This document shows, in pieces, positions 1-8,343 of a DNA stretch of 64,000 nt (its first letter is position 1; each line of letters opens with the position of its first letter). Below the pieces are notes generated by a model. That model was not told where the DNA came from. It did no database searches and saw nothing but the letters and a program-made list of their open reading frames with translations. The position numbers were made by a program, and so were the translations under genes. Origin of the DNA: Bacteroidales bacterium (lineage in GTDB: Bacteria > Bacteroidota > Bacteroidia > Bacteroidales > UBA932). The stretch is from the NCBI GenBank assembly GCA_017446775.1, contig JAFSQE010000015.1, positions 1 to 64,000 of the forward strand. Reading direction: 5' to 3'.

Positions 1-42
1 CAGCTTGGAAGGCTGATGCTCTACCAACTGAGCTACTTCCGC
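1..42 (-). tRNA. tRNA-Gly(TCC), 3' part cut off by the window edge
   Basis: On the minus strand the sequence begins GCGGAAGTAGCTCAG and runs through a D-arm and an anticodon loop CTTCCAA, giving anticodon TCC (glycine). Only the 5' half is present; the variable, T and acceptor-3' parts lie left of base 1. It is the last visible member of a leftward Thr-Tyr-Gly tRNA series that probably shares one transcript from the promoter at 310-340. Confidence 0.9.
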
Positions 43-117
43 TTGTGACTTACAAAATAGGCGGCAATGCTGTTTCAAGCAATTTCCTACAACATTTCCG
101 CCTGTTTACAAATCTTG

Positions 118-200
118 TGGGAAGAGATGGATTCGAACCACCGTAGGCGTAAGCCAGCAGATTTACAGTCTGCCCCATTTGACCGCTCTGGTATCTTCCC
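118..200 (-). tRNA. tRNA-Tyr(GTA)
   Basis: The minus strand folds as a class II tRNA. Acceptor GGGAAGA (5' end at 200) pairs with TCTTCCC (119-125), with discriminator A at 118. The anticodon loop CTGTAAA gives GTA. At 83 bases it has the long variable arm expected of bacterial tRNA-Tyr. It lies 9 bases downstream of tRNA-Thr. No CCA is encoded. Confidence 0.95.
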
Positions 201-209
201 ATTGTGTTG

Positions 210-282
210 AGCCGATAGACGGATTCGAACCCCCGACCTGCTGTTTACAAAACAGCTGCTCTACCGACTGAGCTATATCGGC
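210..282 (-). tRNA. tRNA-Thr(TGT)
   Basis: The minus strand starts GCCGATATAGCTCAG at 282. The anticodon stem GCTGT/ACAGC encloses loop TTTGTAA, giving anticodon TGT. Acceptor GCCGATA pairs with TATCGGC at 211-217. It is the first tRNA of the leftward cluster. No CCA is encoded. Clusters of Thr, Tyr and Gly tRNAs ahead of tuf are common in Bacteroidales; tuf itself would lie outside this window. Confidence 0.95.
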
Positions 283-309
283 CTATAGCTTCCCCACTTT
301 TTGGGACTG

Positions 310-340
310 CAAAGATAAGCGGTTTTTTTTATTTGCCAAA
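310..340 (-). promoter_or_regulatory. Bacteroidetes-type promoter of the tRNA cluster
   Basis: On the minus strand a TTTG at 337-340 (-33 element) is followed after 19 bases by TATCTTTG at 310-317, a perfect TAnnTTTG -7 box. The predicted start lies near 306, about 24 bases before tRNA-Thr. The -33 element falls inside the last codons of dxs, so the tRNA promoter is embedded in the 3' end of an upstream gene read in the same direction. Confidence 0.8.
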
Positions 341-2209
341 AATTTCCGAAACTTTTTCGAGGATATTCTCGAAGGCCATTTTGCACTCTGTATACTGTTC
401 TTTTACAGAGGCCTGCTCTATGAATCTGTCCGGCACGCCAACCGGTATCACCCGCTTGTCCAGCCCCCTGTCTGCGACATACTCGCAAACGGCAGAATGG
501 AGCCCCCCGATGGTGGTCCCGTCCTCTACGGTGAGAATGGTGTCGGCGGCTGTACAGGCGGCGGCAAGTGCTTCAGTATCAATCGGTTTTAAGAAGCGCA
601 TATCGTAGTGCAGAATCTCAGCGCCCAGTTCCTGGCGGGCGGCAGCCACAGCCTTTGTACATTCGCTGCAAACCGGCCCCAGCGAGAGGATGGCGATTCT
701 GTGGCCGTCGCTCAGCTTTTCTGCCCGCCCGAAGGGGATATCTGCGAAGGGTTGTCCGCGCCAGGGGACTCCCGCTCCGCAGCCGCGGGGATATCGGATC
801 ATGACAGCCGGGTAGTTCTCTGTGGTGGCGCTGTAAAGCAGGTTGCGCAGCTCGCTCTCGTTGCGGGGTGAGGCTATGGCCAGGTTGGGGATGCTGCGGA
901 AGGCGGCCAGGTCAAAGACCCCCTGGTGGGTGGCGCCGTCTTCGCCTACCAGTCCGGCCCGGTCCAGGCAGAAGATGACCTTGAGGTTCTGCAGGGCGAC
1001 GTCGTGGATGACATTGTCGTATGCGCGCTGCATGAAGGTAGAGTAGATGTTGCACACCGGCAGCATTCCGGCAGCGGCGAGCCCCGCGGAGAAGGTCACG
1101 GCGTGCCCTTCTGCTATGCCCACGTCGAACACCCTGTCGGGGAAGCGCTCTTTCATGATGTCCAGGCTGCTGCCTCGGAGCATGGCTGGCGTGATGCCGA
1201 CTATGCGGCTGTTGTCTGCGGCCAGTTCTGTGATGGTTTCGCCAAACACCTTCTGGTACCGGTCGGCACCTGGTTTGCCCTTCTCCTGTTCTCCTGTCTC
1301 GGGGTCGAACATTCCGGGGGCGTGCCATATCTCGGGATTCTCTTCTGCCGGTTTGTAGCCCTTGCCCTTTACCGTTACAAGATGGAGTATCTTGGGCCCG
1401 TCTATCTGCTTGAGGCGGTTCAGTACGGATATCACCTGCCGCAGGTCGTTCCCGTCGATAGGGCCGAAATACCTGAAGCCAAGCGAATCGAACATCGATA
1501 CGGTGTCGCTGTCGTGCAGCAGGAACTTCTTGGTACTGCGGGTCAGCGCCTGTACAAAATCCCTGAACCGGCTCTTGCCCAGGCGATGCCAGATCCCCTT
1601 CTTGAGTCGGTTGTAGCTGGCACCGGAGGTGATGCGCAACAGGTGGCGGTGCATCGCGTCGGTGGGGACATCTATCGATATGCGGTTGTCGTTCAGGACC
1701 ACCAGCAGGTTGCACTGCCGGCTGCCGGCGTTGTTAAGCCCCTCGAAGGCCAGTCCGCCCGACATGGCCCCGTCGCCAATCACGGCGATATGGTTGGCAT
1801 CGATGCCGTTCATCCGGTCGGCAACCGCCATCCCAAGGGCGGCCGATATCGATGTGGAGGCGTGCCCGGCACCAAATGGGTCGTAAGGGCTCTCTGCGCG
1901 TTTTGTAAATCCGCTCAGGCCGCCCTTCTCCCGGTTGTGGACAAAGGCTTCGCGGCGCCCCGTTATTATTTTATGGGCATAAGCCTGATGCCCTACATCC
2001 CAGACAATCTTGTCCTGTGGGGCATCGAACACCTTGTGCAGGGCCACGGCTATCTCCACCGCCCCCAGGCTGGAGCCGATATGCCCCGGGTGGCGGGCGC
2101 AGCATTCGACGATATAATCCCTAATCTGCCTGCACAGCTGTTCCAGCTGCTCCGTGCTCAGCTCTTTAAGGTCTGCGGGGGAATTGATCCTGTCAAGAAT
2201 GTCGTACAC
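329..2209 (-). CDS. dxs: 1-deoxy-D-xylulose-5-phosphate synthase
   Basis: Condenses pyruvate and glyceraldehyde 3-phosphate to 1-deoxy-D-xylulose 5-phosphate, the entry step of the MEP isoprenoid pathway and the source of the DXP used for vitamin B6 and thiamine; cytosolic and ThDP-dependent. The 626-residue length matches the family. The N-terminal part has PGHIGSS with the conserved His43. The ThDP/Mg site GDGAMSGG starts near residue 145 and is completed by the downstream NDN. The transketolase pyrimidine domain (VGIAEGHAVTFSAG) and C-terminal domain follow. It starts 30 bases after the purA stop with no promoter between, so it is probably cotranscribed with purA. The MEP-pathway product feeds UppS, encoded at 43.7 kb, and DXP feeds PdxJ at 42.1 kb. 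Confidence 0.97.
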   Translation of the reverse strand: MYDILDRINSPADLKELSTEQLEQLCRQIRDYIVECCARHPGHIGSSLGAVEIAVALHKVFDAPQDKIVWDVGHQAYAHKIITGRREAFVHNREKGGLSGFTKRAESPYDPFGAGHASTSISAALGMAVADRMNGIDANHIAVIGDGAMSGGLAFEGLNNAGSRQCNLLVVLNDNRISIDVPTDAMHRHLLRITSGASYNRLKKGIWHRLGKSRFRDFVQALTRSTKKFLLHDSDTVSMFDSLGFRYFGPIDGNDLRQVISVLNRLKQIDGPKILHLVTVKGKGYKPAEENPEIWHAPGMFDPETGEQEKGKPGADRYQKVFGETITELAADNSRIVGITPAMLRGSSLDIMKERFPDRVFDVGIAEGHAVTFSAGLAAAGMLPVCNIYSTFMQRAYDNVIHDVALQNLKVIFCLDRAGLVGEDGATHQGVFDLAAFRSIPNLAIASPRNESELRNLLYSATTENYPAVMIRYPRGCGAGVPWRGQPFADIPFGRAEKLSDGHRIAILSLGPVCSECTKAVAAARQELGAEILHYDMRFLKPIDTEALAAACTAADTILTVEDGTTIGGLHSAVCEYVADRGLDKRVIPVGVPDRFIEQASVKEQYTECKMAFENILEKVSEIFGK

Positions 2210-2239
2210 CGTGGTCTGTAGAAAAAGTTGGACCTGCTT

Positions 2240-3502
2240 CTATCGTACAATCGTCTGCTCGCGGTCGGCGCCGGTAGAAACGATTCTTACAGGCACCTTG
2301 AGTTCGCTCTCTATAAAGTCTATGTAAGCCTTGAATTCTTCGGGGAACTCACTCTCGCTTTGGACGCCGCTAAGGGGTTTCTTCCAGCCACTGAACTCTC
2401 TGTATACCGGCTGGATGTCGGCCTGTGTGTCAAATGGGAATATATCGCACGGCTGGCCATCCACAATATAGCTGGTAGCGACCTTTATCGTATCAAAACT
2501 GTCCATCACATCGGCCTTCATCATAATCAGGTCGGTGACGCCGCTCAGCATCACGGAATACTTCAGTGCCACCAGGTCGAGCCAGCCGCAACGGCGGGGA
2601 CGGCCGGTAACGGCACCGAACTCGGCTCCGCCCTGGCGCAGCCGCTCCCCGGTTTCGTCGAACAGCTCGGTGGGGAAGGGGCCGCTGCCTACGCGGGTGC
2701 AGTAGGCCTTGAAGATGCCCCATACGCGCCCTATGCGGCTTGGCGCGATGCCCAACCCGATGCATGCACCGGGGCAGATGGTGTTGGAAGATGTCACAAA
2801 GGGGTATGAGCCAAAGTCGATGTCCAGCATGCTGCCCTGCGCCCCCTCTGCCAGGATGCTTATCCCGTTGTCGAGGCTCTCGTTTACGAAATACTCGCCG
2901 TCGATAAGGCGGAACTGCTTAAGGTATCCAATAGCATCCATCCACTCCTCCTCGTGCTCTTCTGCATCGAATTCAAAGTCAAAAGAGCGCAGGTAGTCCA
3001 GATGTTTTGCCTTGAGAGTGTCAAAACGCTCTTTGAAGCCAGGGGCGATGCAGTCACCCACCCTGAGGCCGTTGCGGCCTGTCTTGTCGGTGTAGGTCGG
3101 GCCGATGCCCTTGAGGGTGGAGCCTATTTTGGACTTCCCTTTTGCCGCCTCCTGCGCGGCATCTATAATTTTATGTGTGGGGAGTATCAGGTGCGCCTTC
3201 TTGGAGATGTACAGCCGCTGCTTCAAAGGGATGCCGGCCGCCTCTATCGCCTCGCATTCAGAACGGAAGGTGATGGGGTCAAGCACCACGCCGCTCCCCA
3301 CGATATTGGTAGTCCCTTTTCTGAAGACACCGCTCGGGATGCTGCGCAGCACATATTTCTTTCCGTCAAAATGTATTGAATGTCCAGCGTTGGGTCCCCC
3401 CTGGAAGCGGGCGATCATCTGGTATTTCTCTGCCAGATAATCTACGATCTTGCCTTTGCCCTCGTCGCCCCATTGCAGGCCCAATACTACATCTAATTTC
3501 AT
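2240..3502 (-). CDS. purA: Adenylosuccinate synthetase
   Basis: Catalyses the GTP-dependent joining of IMP and aspartate to adenylosuccinate, the first committed step to AMP. The protein has 420 residues, normal for the family. The N-terminus MKLDVVLGLQWGDEGKGK carries the GDEGKGK phosphate loop with its catalytic Asp. NAGHSI with the catalytic His lies near residue 41, and GSTLKGIGPTY and EGAQGSMLDIDFGSYPFVTSS match family signatures. The start is fixed because the conserved block begins within the first few residues. It is the first gene of a purA-dxs unit. purC and purU of the same pathway are elsewhere in the window, so purine genes are scattered. Confidence 0.97.
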   Translation of the reverse strand: MKLDVVLGLQWGDEGKGKIVDYLAEKYQMIARFQGGPNAGHSIHFDGKKYVLRSIPSGVFRKGTTNIVGSGVVLDPITFRSECEAIEAAGIPLKQRLYISKKAHLILPTHKIIDAAQEAAKGKSKIGSTLKGIGPTYTDKTGRNGLRVGDCIAPGFKERFDTLKAKHLDYLRSFDFEFDAEEHEEEWMDAIGYLKQFRLIDGEYFVNESLDNGISILAEGAQGSMLDIDFGSYPFVTSSNTICPGACIGLGIAPSRIGRVWGIFKAYCTRVGSGPFPTELFDETGERLRQGGAEFGAVTGRPRRCGWLDLVALKYSVMLSGVTDLIMMKADVMDSFDTIKVATSYIVDGQPCDIFPFDTQADIQPVYREFSGWKKPLSGVQSESEFPEEFKAYIDFIESELKVPVRIVSTGADREQTIVR

Positions 3503-3533
3503 ATTGCAAATGTTTTATTAAGACAGCGGACTG

Positions 3534-3579
3534 CGAAGTTAACGCTAATAGTTGACAATCGAAAATTTTAGTAAATTCG
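3534..3579. promoter_or_regulatory. Intergenic region with weak divergent promoters (purA and epimerase)
   Basis: The 81-base gap between two outward-facing genes holds one imperfect -7 box for each side. TAACTTCG lies on the minus strand at 3534-3541 for purA. TAAATTCG lies on the plus strand at 3572-3579, with TTG at 3552-3554, for the epimerase. Each differs from TAnnTTTG at one base. The plus-strand box sits only 4 bases before the ATG at 3584, which would give an almost leaderless transcript. Confidence 0.45.
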
Positions 3580-3583
3580 CGCT

Positions 3584-4732
3584 ATGCAAAGACGCGACTT
3601 TTTCAAGACATCGGCGGCGATGGTGGCGGCGGCAGCGTTCCCGGGGTGCGGTGTGCCCGACGGCGGCGTATTTTCAGACGACCTTATCCTGGACTGGCGG
3701 CCATACACCGGCCAGCTGAAATATACCTTCACCATAGCTACATATTCCCGCACCTTTACCCCGCTGGTGCTGGTGCGCCTCCGCTGGCGTGACTTTACCG
3801 GTTACGGAGAGGCCTCGATGCCGCAATACCTTGGCGAAACCACCGACAGCGTGACCGCCTTTCTGGCACGTGTGGCCGGCGAAGTGCTGCCCCGCTTCAA
3901 GGATCCCTTCCTGCTGGACGACATCCTTGCCGAGGTGGATGCCTTAGCACAGCGGAACACTGCTGCCAAGGCGGCGGTGGATATCGCCCTGCACGACCTT
4001 GTGGGCAGGATTGTGGGCCGCCCCTGGTGGCAGATATGGGGCTACAACGCCTCCAAAACCCCATGCACGTCGTACACAATCGGCTACGACGAGAGCGACG
4101 ATGTGGTAAACGAGAAGATAGAGGAGGCGGCGTGGACAAAGGTGATTAAAGTGAAGCTGGGGATGGGGGAGAAGCAGGACAAACGGATGATTGACCTGAT
4201 ACGTGCCCGGCTCGACACGGTGATATGTGTTGATGCTAACCAGGGGTGGAAGAGCCGTGAGATGGCGTTGGATATGATACACTGGCTCGCCGAGCGCAAT
4301 GTGTGCCTGATAGAGCAACCCATGGCGAAAGAGAATCTGGACGATGCCGCCTGGCTTACGGAACGCAGCCCGCTGCCGGTGATTGCAGACGAGGCGTGCC
4401 AGCGCCTGGCCGACATCCCACGTCTGGCGGGGGCCTACAACGGCATCAACATCAAGCTGATGAAGTGTACCGGGATGCGCGAGGCGCACCGTATGGCAGA
4501 ATTGGCGCACGCTCTCGGTATGGAAGTGATGCTGGGGTGCATGACAGAGACCTCGGTTGCCGTTTCTGCCGCGGCGCAGCTGAGCCCGGTGGCGCGATGG
4601 GCCGACCTGGACGGCAATATCCTGTTAAGTAACGATTGTTTTTCGGGTATGCGTCTTCTTGACGGCAAGATTACCCTCAACGATAAACCGGGCATCGGAG
4701 TTGAGCCCCTCAAACCTTTTGAAGAATTATGA
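3584..4732 (+). CDS. Exported enolase-superfamily protein, probable L-Ala-D/L-Glu (dipeptide) epimerase
   Basis: A 382-residue member of the muconate-lactonizing/dipeptide-epimerase group of the enolase superfamily. Visible catalytic parts are the KVK acid/base motif (189-191), metal ligands D218 (VDANQGW), E244 (LIEQP) and D269 (ADE), and a second catalytic lysine K291 (NIKLMK). Known relatives epimerize L-Ala-D-Glu from murein or other dipeptides; the actual substrate cannot be read here. The N-terminus MQRRDFFKTSAA is a twin-arginine signal, and Cys22 after FPG could be a weak lipobox, so I infer export to the periplasm. Its stop overlaps the following esterase start (ATGA), which indicates translational coupling. 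Cytosolic murein-recycling epimerases lack such a signal. Confidence 0.85.
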   Translation: MQRRDFFKTSAAMVAAAAFPGCGVPDGGVFSDDLILDWRPYTGQLKYTFTIATYSRTFTPLVLVRLRWRDFTGYGEASMPQYLGETTDSVTAFLARVAGEVLPRFKDPFLLDDILAEVDALAQRNTAAKAAVDIALHDLVGRIVGRPWWQIWGYNASKTPCTSYTIGYDESDDVVNEKIEEAAWTKVIKVKLGMGEKQDKRMIDLIRARLDTVICVDANQGWKSREMALDMIHWLAERNVCLIEQPMAKENLDDAAWLTERSPLPVIADEACQRLADIPRLAGAYNGINIKLMKCTGMREAHRMAELAHALGMEVMLGCMTETSVAVSAAAQLSPVARWADLDGNILLSNDCFSGMRLLDGKITLNDKPGIGVEPLKPFEEL

Positions 4733-5721
4733 AAAGAATACTCACTGTAATTATGCTTATTGCCGGATTGAATTTGGCCGCAGCCCAGGACGTACAAAAC
4801 GACCTTGTACCCCGTGGGCAGGCGAAACCCGTTGTTGAACAGATGGTCGCACCGCCCGCATGGGATGCGGAAAAGACCTTTGCGGTGCGCGATACCTGCA
4901 CCCTGTCAATGGATTTGTATCTCCCCAAGGATGGTAAGGATATCCACCCTTGCCTGGTGTTTGTGTACGGCGGTGGCTTTGTGAACAACAACCAGAGGGA
5001 AGAGGGGGTTGTGAAGTATTGCCGCAGGATGGCAGATGCGGGGTATGTTACAGCCGCAACCGATTACAGGCTGGGACTCAAAGGGGTTAAGAACAAAGGG
5101 TTGCTCTCTATGGCGAACAATCTGGACCGTGCAATCCAGGCCTCCACAGAAGATCTTTTCTCTGCGGTGAAGTGCCTTATGGACAACGCATCTGAACTGG
5201 GCATCGACCCTTCGCAGATAATACTTGTGGGGAGCAGTGCGGGGGCAATCACGGTGTTGCAGGCCGATTATGAGCTGGGCAACCGTACCGCTCTGGCGGC
5301 TGATATGCCGGATGGCTTCAGGTTTGCCGGGGTGATATCTTTCTCCGGCGCCATCTTCTCCCACAAAGGCAAATGCAAATGGAGTGTGCAGCCGCCGGCC
5401 CCGACGCTGTTCTTCCATGGCACTTCGGATGAGCTGGTCACCTACGACAAGATTCAGCTGTTCAGGATGGGCTTCTTTGGTACAAACTCTCTGGTCAAGC
5501 GATTCGAGAAGTATGACTACCCGTATATGTGCGTCCGCTTTGGTGACCGCTATCACGAGGTCGCTGCTTTCATGAACACCTGCCTGCCACAGACACAGGG
5601 ATTCATAGAGCAGTTTGTCTTTCAGAAGAAGAACTGGCAGGTGGATATCAGCGTCACCGATCCCGATATGGATATTGCCCAGCCGTGGACGTTCACCGCA
5701 AAAGACATCTACGGCAAATAG
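4729..5721 (+). CDS. Secreted alpha/beta-hydrolase (esterase/lipase-like)
   Basis: A 330-residue alpha/beta-hydrolase with a Sec signal peptide (MKRILTVIMLIAGLNLAAAQ, cleavage after about residue 20). The oxyanion-type YGGGF lies near residue 80. The nucleophile elbow G-S-S-A-G has Ser170. The likely catalytic His is in DRYHEVAAF near the C-terminal third, and the Asp is probably in HGTSDELV. It resembles carboxylesterase-type hydrolases of Bacteroidetes that act on acylated sugars or peptide esters; the substrate is unknown. The start overlaps the epimerase stop by 4 bases, so the two are one operon and may act on the same periplasmic compound, which is inference. It ends 15 bases from a convergent permease gene. 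Confidence 0.8.
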   Translation: MKRILTVIMLIAGLNLAAAQDVQNDLVPRGQAKPVVEQMVAPPAWDAEKTFAVRDTCTLSMDLYLPKDGKDIHPCLVFVYGGGFVNNNQREEGVVKYCRRMADAGYVTAATDYRLGLKGVKNKGLLSMANNLDRAIQASTEDLFSAVKCLMDNASELGIDPSQIILVGSSAGAITVLQADYELGNRTALAADMPDGFRFAGVISFSGAIFSHKGKCKWSVQPPAPTLFFHGTSDELVTYDKIQLFRMGFFGTNSLVKRFEKYDYPYMCVRFGDRYHEVAAFMNTCLPQTQGFIEQFVFQKKNWQVDISVTDPDMDIAQPWTFTAKDIYGK

Positions 5722-5736
5722 ATAATCACTGTACCG

Positions 5737-7005
5737 CTATTCACAGCGGAGGGCATCTACGACATCGAGGCTGCAGGCGCGGCGGGCGGGGAGGGTGCAC
5801 GCGGCTATGCCGGTGGCAAGGCAGATAAGCTGCGAAAGTGCAATCCAGTCCCACGGGATGCCGATATCCGTATGCAGGAAAATGCCCAGCGCATTGCCGC
5901 AGATTATGCCCAACAAAGTGCCGGCGAGGCACCCGGCTTCGCATATAAGCAGCGCCTCTGCCATGAATCCGTCGCGGATATTCCCACGTGTTGCACCCAC
6001 GGCGCGGCGTATGCCTACCTCCCGGGTGCGTTCTGCCACACATATCAACATTATGTTTGTCAGGGCCACCGCCGCCCCGAGCAGTGTGATCAGCCCAATG
6101 ATAAGGGCGATGCCGGACAGGCTGCCGCCAAGCCGCTCTATCTCGCGGGCGGCGGAGCTCCCCTCAATTATCTCAAAGCCGGGCTTCTCTGCCGCTCCAG
6201 TGTGCTGGATATTGCGCATTAAAAAGTCTGCCCGCCTGGCGGCCCCCTCTGCCTCTGCCTTTGGGACGATAATGTCTACAGAGTAGCCGCGGCCTGTACT
6301 TACCAGTGAGCCAGCAGCGCAATGCAGCGGAACATAGACTGCATTGTCTGTGAGCATCCCAAGAAGCGACGACTGTGACTTCAGGATGCCGGCTACGCGA
6401 AATGCCTTGCCGCCGATGTTCAGCAACTCGCCTGTGGCGCTTTTGCTGCCGGTTTTGCGACAGATCTGTGTGGCGACATTGGCTCCGGCCAGACACTCGG
6501 CGGGGCCTGATGCCTGGTTGGGCCGGCCAGGGCTGAATGCCCGGCCCGTGTCTATGGCGAGTCCGTTGCAGGCAAGGTATTCCCCTTCGTAGGCCAGCAC
6601 GGTGGTATGCGGCCCCAATGCACCGGCTGCAGAAGTTACCGGCGTAGCGGGCGGTACATAGGTATAGATGCATATATTGCCCTCGATCTTGCCGCCGTCG
6701 CTAAACTCACTTGCAAAGCGGGTGGCATCGGCATAACTTATCGGCACGGCTTTGCGCTTACCGGCTCCGGAGGACTCCCGCGCCGAGGTGACGGTAATTT
6801 TCCCGGCAGAAGTGCCGAAAGCACCTTCCAGCAGCGATGCCAGGCAGTCGATGGCCGTCTGGCTCCCAACCAGACAGGTAATGCCAAGGGCGACGATTGT
6901 AATCGTAAGAAAAGAGCGCAGCCTGTTGCCGGAGATGTTGGCCGCCGCCAGGCGGACGGTATCGGCCAGATAGGAGATTCTCCCCTTCAAATCTATCTTC
7001 TTCAT
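5737..7005 (-). CDS. ABC transporter permease, MacB/FtsX family
   Basis: About 422 residues with the FtsX/MacB layout. A short cytoplasmic N-terminus precedes the first membrane helix (SFLTITIVALGITCLVGSQ). A large periplasmic MacB-type core domain follows, then three C-terminal helices (GIALIIGLITLLGAAVALTN onward) with the family phrase EVGIRRAVGATRGNI. Such permeases usually work with a separate ATPase and often a membrane-fusion protein for export or mechanotransmission. Neither partner is encoded here, so the permease is orphaned and its role is unknown. An upstream ATG at 7026 is in frame, but a good promoter (-7 box 7028-7035) would place it at or before the transcript start. I therefore prefer ATG 7005 (MKKIDLKGR). 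Confidence 0.8.
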   Translation of the reverse strand: MKKIDLKGRISYLADTVRLAAANISGNRLRSFLTITIVALGITCLVGSQTAIDCLASLLEGAFGTSAGKITVTSARESSGAGKRKAVPISYADATRFASEFSDGGKIEGNICIYTYVPPATPVTSAAGALGPHTTVLAYEGEYLACNGLAIDTGRAFSPGRPNQASGPAECLAGANVATQICRKTGSKSATGELLNIGGKAFRVAGILKSQSSLLGMLTDNAVYVPLHCAAGSLVSTGRGYSVDIIVPKAEAEGAARRADFLMRNIQHTGAAEKPGFEIIEGSSAAREIERLGGSLSGIALIIGLITLLGAAVALTNIMLICVAERTREVGIRRAVGATRGNIRDGFMAEALLICEAGCLAGTLLGIICGNALGIFLHTDIGIPWDWIALSQLICLATGIAACTLPARRACSLDVVDALRCE

Positions 7006-7027
7006 ATCTTCTATATGTTTAGACATC

Positions 7028-7058
7028 CAAAAGTATGCAATCCTTTGGATATCTGCAA
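7028..7058 (-). promoter_or_regulatory. Promoter of the ABC permease gene
   Basis: On the minus strand TTG at 7056-7058, a 20-base spacer and TACTTTTG at 7028-7035 give a full Bacteroidetes promoter. The predicted start near 7024 leaves about 19 bases before the ATG at 7005, so it decides the start codon of the permease. Confidence 0.7.
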
Positions 7059-7078
7059 GTCAAAAATAGGGGGCCCGC

Positions 7079-8233
7079 TTAATCCAGCGAGTAGCGCATC
7101 TGTCCGTCTACAAACGTGTTGTGAACTATAAAGTTCTCGTCTATCAGCGCCACATCGGCCGTGAAGCCGGTCTCGATGCGCCCGACATTCTTGTAGTTCA
7201 GGCTGTGGGCGGCATTCAGGGACGCTGCCCTTACCGCCTCGCTAAGGGGCAGTCCGGTTGCTTCCACAACGTTCTTGAGCGCGACGTTCATCCGCAGCAC
7301 ACTGCCCGCCAGGGCTGCGTTTTCTTTGAGCCGGGCGGCACCGGCAGATACCATAACCGCAAGTCCGCCGAGGTCGTATTCACCTTCTGGCATGCCGGCA
7401 GCGCGCATCGCATCGGTGATAAGGATCATATGGTCTACGCCCTTCACCTTGAAGGCCAGCTGGATCATGTTAGACCCGGCGTGCATCAAATCGCATATCA
7501 TCTCTGCAAAGACATTGGTATGCAGCAGGCCTGCGCCCACCAGACCGATTTCGCGGTGGTGCAGCGGGGTCATCTGGTTGCAGAAGTGCGTCAGGTTCCT
7601 CAGACCCTTTGCGTAGCAACGGTAGAACTCTGCATATTTGGCAGAGCTGTGCGCAGCGCTGGGCACGATGCCCATTGCCAGCAGATCGGTCACAAACGTG
7701 TCTCCGCCCGGGAGTTCCGGAGCAAAGGAGACCTTGTGTATTGGATAAATGGCGTTCAGCCTTTCAACCAGCTTGATGTCGGGCATGCGCACGTATGCCG
7801 GATTCTGGGCCCCGACCTCACTGGGGTTGATAAACGGCCCTTCAAGGTGTATGCCGGGCATCTTTACGCCTTTGCCGTCGTATTGCGCGATAGAAGAGAA
7901 TGCCTGTTCCAGAGCCTCTTCTGACTGTGTCAGGGTGGTTGGCAGCATCGTGGTCACACCCTCTTTGAGCTTGTTTAAGCCGATGGTATTCACCCCTTCT
8001 GTCTTACCGTCTGTAAAGTCGCAGTTGTTGCGGCCGTGGCAGTGGATATCTATAAGGCCCGGGATGGCGGTGAGGCCGTTGGCTTCTACAACAAGGTCGG
8101 CATCCGGCAGGCTTTCGCCGGGGGTCAGGATGCTGTAGATTATCTTGTCTTTGAAAAGGATGCTCCCGTGTTTGACCTGAAATCCGGGGGAAGCGATGTT
8201 GCAATCTCTGATGAGTGTGCGCATAAGAGGCAT
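7079..8233 (-). CDS. nagA: N-acetylglucosamine-6-phosphate deacetylase
   Basis: Hydrolyses N-acetylglucosamine 6-phosphate to glucosamine 6-phosphate and acetate in amino-sugar catabolism and cell-wall recycling. The 384-residue length is typical. It is an amidohydrolase TIM barrel with the HCHG metal-binding motif near residue 63, HLEGPFINPSEVGAQNP for substrate contact, a later SAAHSSA histidine, and ILITDAMRAAG with the catalytic Asp. Its product is the substrate of NagB, encoded 28 kb away at 36.2 kb in a different transcription unit. The ATG at 8233 is preceded by a perfect -7 box at 8250-8257. Confidence 0.95.
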   Translation of the reverse strand: MPLMRTLIRDCNIASPGFQVKHGSILFKDKIIYSILTPGESLPDADLVVEANGLTAIPGLIDIHCHGRNNCDFTDGKTEGVNTIGLNKLKEGVTTMLPTTLTQSEEALEQAFSSIAQYDGKGVKMPGIHLEGPFINPSEVGAQNPAYVRMPDIKLVERLNAIYPIHKVSFAPELPGGDTFVTDLLAMGIVPSAAHSSAKYAEFYRCYAKGLRNLTHFCNQMTPLHHREIGLVGAGLLHTNVFAEMICDLMHAGSNMIQLAFKVKGVDHMILITDAMRAAGMPEGEYDLGGLAVMVSAGAARLKENAALAGSVLRMNVALKNVVEATGLPLSEAVRAASLNAAHSLNYKNVGRIETGFTADVALIDENFIVHNTFVDGQMRYSLD

Positions 8234-8249
8234 TTGTTTATTGAACTCA

Positions 8250-8257
8250 CAAAGTTA
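8250..8257 (-). promoter_or_regulatory. -7 box of nagA
   Basis: TAACTTTG on the minus strand is a perfect TAnnTTTG box, giving a predicted 5' leader of about 13 bases to the nagA ATG. I see no convincing TTTG 19-21 bases upstream. Confidence 0.6.
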
Positions 8258-8283
8258 TAAATAAATATAGTGGAGTGTTGCGG

Positions 8284-8314
8284 TTGGCTAATAAATTTTT
8301 ATTCGCTAAATTTG
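8284..8314 (+). promoter_or_regulatory. Promoter of the pseudouridine synthase-era-parC-aroK unit
   Basis: TTGG at 8284-8287, a 19-base spacer and TAAATTTG at 8307-8314 form a complete Bacteroidetes promoter. It lies downstream of an in-frame GTG at 8275 and upstream of the ATG at 8344. This excludes the GTG as start and gives a leader of about 26 bases. Confidence 0.75.
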
Positions 8315-8343
8315 CCGGGTTATACAAAAACCCGCAAAACACG

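Noticed and set aside
926-2221. Long open frame (431 codons) on the plus strand opposite dxs
   Set aside because: It is the complementary frame of a strongly conserved G+C-rich gene, has no recognizable domain and no promoter.
3503-3583. Riboswitch (purine or other) in the purA leader
   Set aside because: No conserved aptamer core is visible in the 81-base gap; I also saw no riboswitch elsewhere, although a covariance search would be needed to exclude one.
8275-8343. GTG 8275 as start of the pseudouridine synthase
   Set aside because: A complete promoter (8284-8314) lies downstream of it.
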